From positions 930,001-994,000 of the forward strand of contig NZ_FSRQ01000002.1 of NCBI RefSeq assembly GCF_900143185.1: DNA of 64,000 nt, given 5' to 3'. Made by a program: the position numbers and the translations under genes. Of the stretch, positions 60,079-64,000 are shown in pieces. This DNA is from Chryseobacterium scophthalmum. GTDB taxonomy: Bacteria > Bacteroidota > Bacteroidia > Flavobacteriales > Weeksellaceae. Numbering within the stretch: the stretch's first letter is position 1; each line of letters begins with the position of its first letter. The notes below the pieces were generated by a model, which did no database searches, was not told the DNA's origin, and worked only from the letters and a program-made list of their open reading frames with translations.

Positions 60079-60627
60079 ATGCTGTTAGAAAAAATAATTT
60101 CAATCTCTGGGAAACCAGGTCTTTACAAATTGGTATCGCAGTTGAAAAACGGATTCATCATTGAAGAAGTTACTACCAAAAAGAAAGTGAGCATCGGTAA
60201 TTCAAGCCAAGTAAGCTTGTTAGATAATATCGCAATGTTTACTTTTGATAAAGAAGTTCCTTTGTTTGAGGTTTTTGAAAATATTGCTAAAAATTACGAT
60301 TACAAAGAAACGATCAATCACAAATCTTCAGAAGCTGAATTGGCTGAATTTATGGTTGCATCTCTTCCAAACTACGATACAGATAGAGTTTACAATTCTG
60401 ATATTAAGAAATTGGCTCAGTGGTACAACATCCTTCACAAAGCGGGATACATCACTCCTGAAAGTTTTGTAAAAGCAGAAGCAGAAACTGTAGAAGGTGA
60501 GGCGAGTGTTGAAAAAGAAGCTCCAAAAAAGGCAGCTCCAAAAGCAGACAAACCTGCAACACCAAAAGTAAAAGCAAGTACAGGAGCTAAAGCAGCTACG
60601 AAAAGTACACACAGAAAAATGGGATAA
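60079..60627 (+). CDS. DUF5606 domain-containing protein
   Basis: This 182-residue protein has the DUF5606 N-terminal domain (about 1-130): EKIISISGKPGLYKLVSQLKNG, SLLDNIAMFTFDKEVPLFEVF. A C-terminal tail of Ala, Lys and Pro follows (PKKAAPKADKPATPKVKAST), likely disordered and basic, perhaps for nucleic-acid contact. The domain occurs widely in Bacteroidota beside def and mazG, with unknown function. It lies 67 bases after def and might be co-transcribed. Confidence 0.9.
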   Translation: MLLEKIISISGKPGLYKLVSQLKNGFIIEEVTTKKKVSIGNSSQVSLLDNIAMFTFDKEVPLFEVFENIAKNYDYKETINHKSSEAELAEFMVASLPNYDTDRVYNSDIKKLAQWYNILHKAGYITPESFVKAEAETVEGEASVEKEAPKKAAPKADKPATPKVKASTGAKAATKSTHRKMG

Positions 60628-60649
60628 TTTAGTTTATCTTAATGAATAC

Positions 60650-60677
60650 AAAACCTTGTCAGCAATGATGAGGTTTT
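60650..60677 (+). terminator. Weak terminator after DUF5606
   Basis: AAAACCT can pair with AGGTTTT across a 14-base loop, followed by TTGTTTT. The stem is only 7 bp, so it may be weak. Confidence 0.5.
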
Positions 60678-60727
60678 TTGTTTTATGGCGACTAAAATTG
60701 ACTTAGGAAAATGGAGCGTTAAGAAAA

Positions 60728-60840
60728 TTAAAAGTTATTCCGTTAAAAAATTCCCACTGTTTGAAGCGCGACACAACTATTGAATCAAAAAACAATTCAC
60801 AACTCGCGCAAGTTTTGGGGATTTTAGGAATAACTTTTAA
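60728..60840. repeat. Palindromic MITE-like element
   Basis: Perfect 14-base inverted ends TTAAAAGTTATTCC (60728-60741) and GGAATAACTTTTAA (60827-60840) flank about 85 bases that continue as an imperfect palindrome (GCGCGACACAACT against AACTCGCGC). The element fills much of the 317-base gap 60628-60944, is non-coding, and shows no transposase. Confidence 0.6.
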
Positions 60841-60873
60841 TTTTTAGCGGAAGTTTCCAAGTCTTGAACTTTT

Positions 60874-60900
60874 GGTTCTTTTGTTTCAAGACAAAAGAAC
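60874..60900. repeat. TTCTTTTG/CAAAAGAA inverted repeat, copy 1
   Basis: TTCTTTTG and CAAAAGAA enclose TTTCAAGA. A second copy with the same centre occurs at 63829-63853. Confidence 0.45.
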
Positions 60901-60916
60901 TAATAAAGATTTACCT

Positions 60917-60924
60917 TAAATTTG
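60917..60924 (+). promoter_or_regulatory. TAnnTTTG -7 element of the mazG operon
   Basis: TAAATTTG matches the consensus 20 bases before the mazG ATG at 60945. Confidence 0.6.
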
Positions 60925-60944
60925 CATTAATTTCAATCTCAATT

Positions 60945-61712
60945 ATGAATACCAGACAGGAAAAACTCGAAGCTTTCGGAAGACTTTTAGATATTATGGA
61001 TGACCTTCGTGAAAAATGTCCGTGGGATCAGAAACAGACTTTACAAACATTGCGTCACCTTACTTTGGAAGAAACGTACGAACTTTCTGATGCTCTTTTG
61101 CAGGAAGATCTTACCGAAATTAAAAAAGAACTTGGCGATGTGCTTCTGCATTTGGTTTTTTATGCTAAAATAGGTTCAGAAAAAGAAAGTTTTGATATTG
61201 CTGATGTGATCAACTCGTTAAACGAAAAACTTATTTTCCGTCATCCTCATATTTATGGAGATACCGAAGTGAAAGATGAAGAAGAAGTAAAGCAAAATTG
61301 GGAAAAACTGAAACTGAAAGAAGGCAACAAATCTATTCTGGGTGGCGTTCCTAAAGGATTGCCAAGTATGGTAAAAGCATATAGAATTCAGGATAAAGTA
61401 AAAGGAATTGGCTTTGAATTTCATGATGCTGAAGATGCCTGGAAAAAAGTAGATGAAGAGATCAACGAGTTTCATGCAGAAACCGATTCAGACAAAAAAG
61501 AGCAGGAATTAGGCGATGTATTTTTCTCATTGATTAATTATGCAAGAATTTCAGGTTTAAATCCTGATTCGGCTTTAGAAAGAACCAATCTGAAATTTAT
61601 TTCAAGATTTCAGAAAATGGAACAGCTTGCAACTGAGGCAGATTTAAAATTAGGAGAAATGTCTCTTGAAGAAATGGATATTCTCTGGGAAAAAGCAAAA
61701 CGTTCAGAATAA
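60945..61712 (+). CDS. mazG: Nucleoside triphosphate pyrophosphohydrolase MazG
   Basis: This 255-residue enzyme hydrolyses NTPs to NMP and pyrophosphate and limits misuse of abnormal nucleotides. It has two MazG domains: LREKCPWDQKQTLQTLRHLTLEETYEL (metal-binding EExxE region), then KELGDVLLHLVFYAK, and a second with KEQELGDVFFSLINYAR. The ATG at 60945 (MNTRQEKLEAFG) is chosen because an upstream extension of 27 residues runs across the -7 element. First gene of a three-gene operon. Confidence 0.95.
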   Translation: MNTRQEKLEAFGRLLDIMDDLREKCPWDQKQTLQTLRHLTLEETYELSDALLQEDLTEIKKELGDVLLHLVFYAKIGSEKESFDIADVINSLNEKLIFRHPHIYGDTEVKDEEEVKQNWEKLKLKEGNKSILGGVPKGLPSMVKAYRIQDKVKGIGFEFHDAEDAWKKVDEEINEFHAETDSDKKEQELGDVFFSLINYARISGLNPDSALERTNLKFISRFQKMEQLATEADLKLGEMSLEEMDILWEKAKRSE

Positions 61713-61713
61713 A

Positions 61714-62793
61714 ATGAAAGTCGACCACCCTGTAAGAAACCGTTTTCAATATCTTATTGAAATGAAGAAAACTGAGCGAAAATGGCATTTCCCGTTTCTT
61801 GCTGCATTGTGCATTGGTATTCCGCTTTTGCTAGGCTGGTTTTCAGGGAAACCGAATTACGGAAGTCTTTCGAGTTTGGGAGCGTTAACGATATTGTATT
61901 TTACAACGGCTCCAATAAGTCAGCGAATGATTCATTTGGCGGTTTGTGCTTTCGGGATTATATTTTCGTTTACCATCAGTCTTTTTTTTAGTTTTAATAT
62001 TTATACAGCGGCATTATCTTTCGGAATTGTCTCTTTTCTATCACATTTTATAACCTCTTATTTTAAGATTCCACCGCCGGGAAATTTTTTCTTTATTATG
62101 TTGGCGGCGATGGCAAGTACCTATCAGTTTGATTTGGAACTAATTCCTATAAGAGTTGGTTTGGTGACAATGGGCGCTATTTTGTCTTGTTCATTGGCTT
62201 TTCTTTATTCAGTTTTTATTGAAAAAAGAGAAGTGGTAAATGTTCCCCGAAGAGTTTTTAAGAAAAAAAGATATACGAAATTTGTTGAAAGTACAATCAT
62301 AGGTTTAATTATGATGCTGACTTTAATTGTCGGGCATCTTTTAAAGTTTCAAAATACGTATTGGATTTCTATTTCTACCGCTGCCATTATTCAGGGACGA
62401 AATTTCGAACATGTGCGACAAAGAAATATGCACCGTATTTTCGGAACTTTCATTGGTTTGGGTTTAGCATGGCTGATTCTGCTTTTTGACTCCGAAAAAA
62501 TTGTAATGATAGGAATTATTGTAGTTTTACAGTTCGTTGTTGAGTTGATGATCGTAAGAAATTATGGTTTTGCCGTTATCTTTATTACGCCGCTTACTTT
62601 GCTTTTAATAGAAGCGGGAAGTACTGTTCATCATGAGGTTGAAAATTTAATGGAAGCAAGATTACTCGACACTATTATTGGAAGTTTAATGGGATTGGTT
62701 GCAGGTTTTTTTCTTCATCACCAACAAATGATCAATCAATTGGAGAAAAATATCAGATATTCTTTCTTTCAGTTTAAAAAATTAAAAAAATAA
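61714..62793 (+). CDS. FUSC family membrane protein
   Basis: The 359-residue protein has about ten hydrophobic helices in two bundles of the aromatic-acid exporter (FUSC) type, with YWISISTAAIIQGRNFEHVRQRNMHRIFGTFIGLGLAWL as the conserved core. FUSC transporters move organic acids and related compounds; substrate is unknown. The start is the ATG at 61714, 1 base after the mazG stop. Confidence 0.92.
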   Translation: MKVDHPVRNRFQYLIEMKKTERKWHFPFLAALCIGIPLLLGWFSGKPNYGSLSSLGALTILYFTTAPISQRMIHLAVCAFGIIFSFTISLFFSFNIYTAALSFGIVSFLSHFITSYFKIPPPGNFFFIMLAAMASTYQFDLELIPIRVGLVTMGAILSCSLAFLYSVFIEKREVVNVPRRVFKKKRYTKFVESTIIGLIMMLTLIVGHLLKFQNTYWISISTAAIIQGRNFEHVRQRNMHRIFGTFIGLGLAWLILLFDSEKIVMIGIIVVLQFVVELMIVRNYGFAVIFITPLTLLLIEAGSTVHHEVENLMEARLLDTIIGSLMGLVAGFFLHHQQMINQLEKNIRYSFFQFKKLKK

Positions 62794-62797
62794 AATT

Positions 62798-63670
62798 ATG
62801 CGCATTCTCGTTGTATTTGCTGTTATGCTAATGAGCTGCAATCCGAAAGCTCAGGATTCGGTAACAAAATCGCAGGAAGATTTGAAAACAGAATTTTCAC
62901 TCCCTAAAAAATTGAAAGAAGTTTCAGGAATTGCTCTTTCTCAAGACCAGAAAACCATTTGGGCAATTGAAGATGCCGGAAATAAAAATGTAGTTTACGG
63001 GCTCAACAGACAAGGCGAGTTAGTTAATGATGTTCTTGTAGAAAATGCTGAAAATAACGACTGGGAAGATATCACAAAAGATGCTGCCGGAAATATTTAC
63101 ATCGGGGATTTTGGAAATAATGAAAACGACAGACAGAATCTTTCCATTTTAAAGTTAGATTTAAAAAATGATTCTCAGAAATCGACAAAGGTTATTCAGA
63201 CGACGAAATTCCATTATGAAGGGCAGACTGAATTTCCTCCCAAAAAATCTAATTTACTGTACGATTGCGAAGCTTTTGTAGAAAAAGATGGAAGATTTTA
63301 TTTATTTACAAAAAACAGAAGTAAAGGTTTTGACGGAACTTTTCTTGTTTTCCAGATTCCAAATAAAGAAGGTGATTTTGAAGCAAAATTAATTGGAAAA
63401 CTAAAGCTTGAAGGAGGTTACAGTGATGCTGCCATTACATCAGCTGCGATTAATTCTAAAAATGAAATTGTGCTTTTAACGCATAAAAACATTCACGTAA
63501 TTTCAGGATTTACAGCCAATGATTTTAATTCAGCTAAAATTCAGAAACTCCCTTTAAACCACAATTCACAAAAAGAAGCAGTCGTTTTCGTTGATGATAA
63601 AACTTTGCTGATTGCTGACGAAAAAGATAAAAAAGAAGGTGGGAATGTATATCAGTTTTCTCTTAAATAA
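62798..63670 (+). CDS. Lipoprotein with beta-propeller-like repeats (290 aa)
   Basis: A lipobox (LMSC, Cys14) is followed by repeats of propeller type: EVSGIALSQDQKTIWAIEDAGN, DWEDITKDAAGNIYIGDFGNN, CEAFVEKDGRFYLFTKNR and SAAINSKNEIVLLTHKNIHVI. This resembles SdiA-regulated or NHL-like proteins, but I cannot fix the family. It lies 4 bases after the FUSC gene, closing the mazG operon. Confidence 0.8.
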   Translation: MRILVVFAVMLMSCNPKAQDSVTKSQEDLKTEFSLPKKLKEVSGIALSQDQKTIWAIEDAGNKNVVYGLNRQGELVNDVLVENAENNDWEDITKDAAGNIYIGDFGNNENDRQNLSILKLDLKNDSQKSTKVIQTTKFHYEGQTEFPPKKSNLLYDCEAFVEKDGRFYLFTKNRSKGFDGTFLVFQIPNKEGDFEAKLIGKLKLEGGYSDAAITSAAINSKNEIVLLTHKNIHVISGFTANDFNSAKIQKLPLNHNSQKEAVVFVDDKTLLIADEKDKKEGGNVYQFSLK

Positions 63671-63703
63671 ATTATTTTTATTTTAAAAACGCTGGAAAAG
63701 ATT

Positions 63704-63773
63704 GAACTCCTACGGAGTTCTAATTTTAGAATCGTGGTATTATTCTACAAAGGTATGGCTCCTCCGGAGCCAT
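63704..63773. repeat. Paired short palindromes CTCCTACGGAG / CTCCTCCGGAG
   Basis: GAACTCCTACGGAGTTC (63704-63720) and ATGGCTCCTCCGGAGCCAT (63755-63773) lie 34 bases apart. Both are GC-rich hairpins in an AT-rich gap just after the lipoprotein gene. Confidence 0.6.
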
Positions 63774-63794
63774 TTTAAAAAGTAAACTAATCGC

Positions 63795-63832
63795 AAAATA
63801 AAACCCAAAGAAAGCTCTGTGGGTTTTATTTT
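63795..63832. terminator. Terminator of the mazG operon or of the truncated right-edge gene
   Basis: AAAATAAAACCCA pairs perfectly with TGGGTTTTATTTT (13 bp) across a 12-base loop, with T-runs on both strands. Confidence 0.7.
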
Positions 63833-63853
63833 TTTGTTTCAAGACAAAAGAAA
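63829..63853. repeat. CAAAAGAA-type inverted repeat, copy 2 (imperfect left arm)
   Basis: A T-run ending TTTTTTTG and the word CAAAAGAA enclose TTTCAAGA, as in 60874-60900; the left arm has T where that copy has C. It overlaps the end of the terminator. Confidence 0.4.
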
Positions 63854-63867
63854 GAGTTTTTGCATTT

Positions 63868-63905
63868 GAGATTCTTCACTCCGCTTTGCTCCATTCAGAA
63901 TGACA
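63868..63905. repeat. Dispersed palindromic repeat, family A, half copy
   Basis: Only the right half is present: GAGATTCTTCACTCCGCTTTG to CCATTCAGAATGACA. The left half (TGTCATTCTGA) is missing. Confidence 0.6.
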
Positions 63906-63951
63906 AACCTTTCTTTTTAAATTTTCAGTTTAATAAAACGGTCAATAACCG

Positions 63952-64000
63952 TTAAAAACTCAAACCTACACCACCGGAAATTCTTCCGCCATCTTCACCG
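63952..64000 (-). CDS. C-terminal end of a probable outer-membrane beta-barrel protein (cut by window edge)
   Basis: The minus strand reads GEDGGRISGGVGLSF and a TAA stop at 63952-63954. Alternation and the terminal Phe fit the last strand and C-terminal signal of an outer-membrane barrel. With about 15 residues the identity is tentative. Confidence 0.4.
   Translation of the reverse strand, partial: GEDGGRISGGVGLSF

Noticed and set aside
1..64000. tRNA, rRNA or CRISPR arrays
   Set aside because: I found no cloverleaf ending in CCA, no rRNA segment and no spaced identical repeats in the regular 60-70 base period of a CRISPR array.

Overview
The window is AT-rich chromosomal DNA from a member of the Bacteroidota, most likely class Flavobacteriia and close to Chryseobacterium/Weeksellaceae. 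The evidence is a protein with a type IX secretion (T9SS) type A sorting domain, a PorP/SprF family protein, many genes preceded by the Bacteroidota -7 promoter element TAnnTTTG, almost no Shine-Dalgarno sequences, and families typical of the class (DUF3822, DUF5606, GIN-domain DUF2807, GH92). The genus is inferred. About 61 protein genes are supported. I see no rRNA, tRNA, CRISPR array, transposase, integrase or prophage module, so this is mostly core and soft-core genome.

Layout. 1-6.1 kb: truncated AraC regulator, aldo/keto reductase, secreted GH92 mannosidase and a polytopic GT-C-like membrane protein. 6.2-15.4 kb: two paralogous OmpR-type two-component systems. The first kinase is divergent from a DUF1573 protein. 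The second kinase is frameshifted and divergent from an outer-membrane beta-barrel protein. An SDR and an EEP-family hydrolase lie between them. 15.4-20.6 kb: secreted M43 metalloprotease, a double-glycine leader peptide, an FKBP lipoprotein, and a NarL-type response regulator with a kinase lacking the usual histidine plus a membrane protein. 20.8-26.1 kb: clpB, TetR, LLM flavin oxidoreductase. 26.2-31.8 kb: sbcC, sbcD, a 50-aa gene overlapping sbcD, a VF530 protein and a SlyD-like isomerase. 32-40 kb: YchJ, a thioredoxin-like protein, M3 peptidase, GIN-domain lipoprotein, and a Kef-type antiporter with its oxidoreductase partner. 39.6-42 kb: a lemA/TPM/TPM/lipoprotein operon. 42-51.6 kb: housekeeping genes (folA, TRIC channel, coaD, ddl, PASTA protein, RluD-type synthase, PorP/SprF, HemW, murI). 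51.6-58.9 kb: rsmD, DUF3822, Smr protein, YfcE phosphodiesterase, serine hydrolase, T9SS cargo, an archaemetzincin broken by an in-frame TGA, sixA. 59-64 kb: ruvX-def operon, DUF5606, mazG-FUSC-lipoprotein operon, and the last codons of an apparent outer-membrane protein.

Points of most interest. (1) Both OmpR-type systems have TTAAC words repeated at about 11-bp intervals upstream of the kinase, inside an identical 14-mer context, which looks like a shared operator. (2) Three loci have suspected loss or change of function: a homopolymer frameshift in one kinase, a His-to-Gln change at the H-box of another, and a TGA in an archaemetzincin. (3) An orphan Cys-rich GG-leader peptide. (4) Several families of dispersed intergenic palindromes occur more than once in 64 kb. 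I do not see a clearly new defence or biosynthetic system; the shared operator and the GG-leader peptide are the best candidates for undescribed biology.
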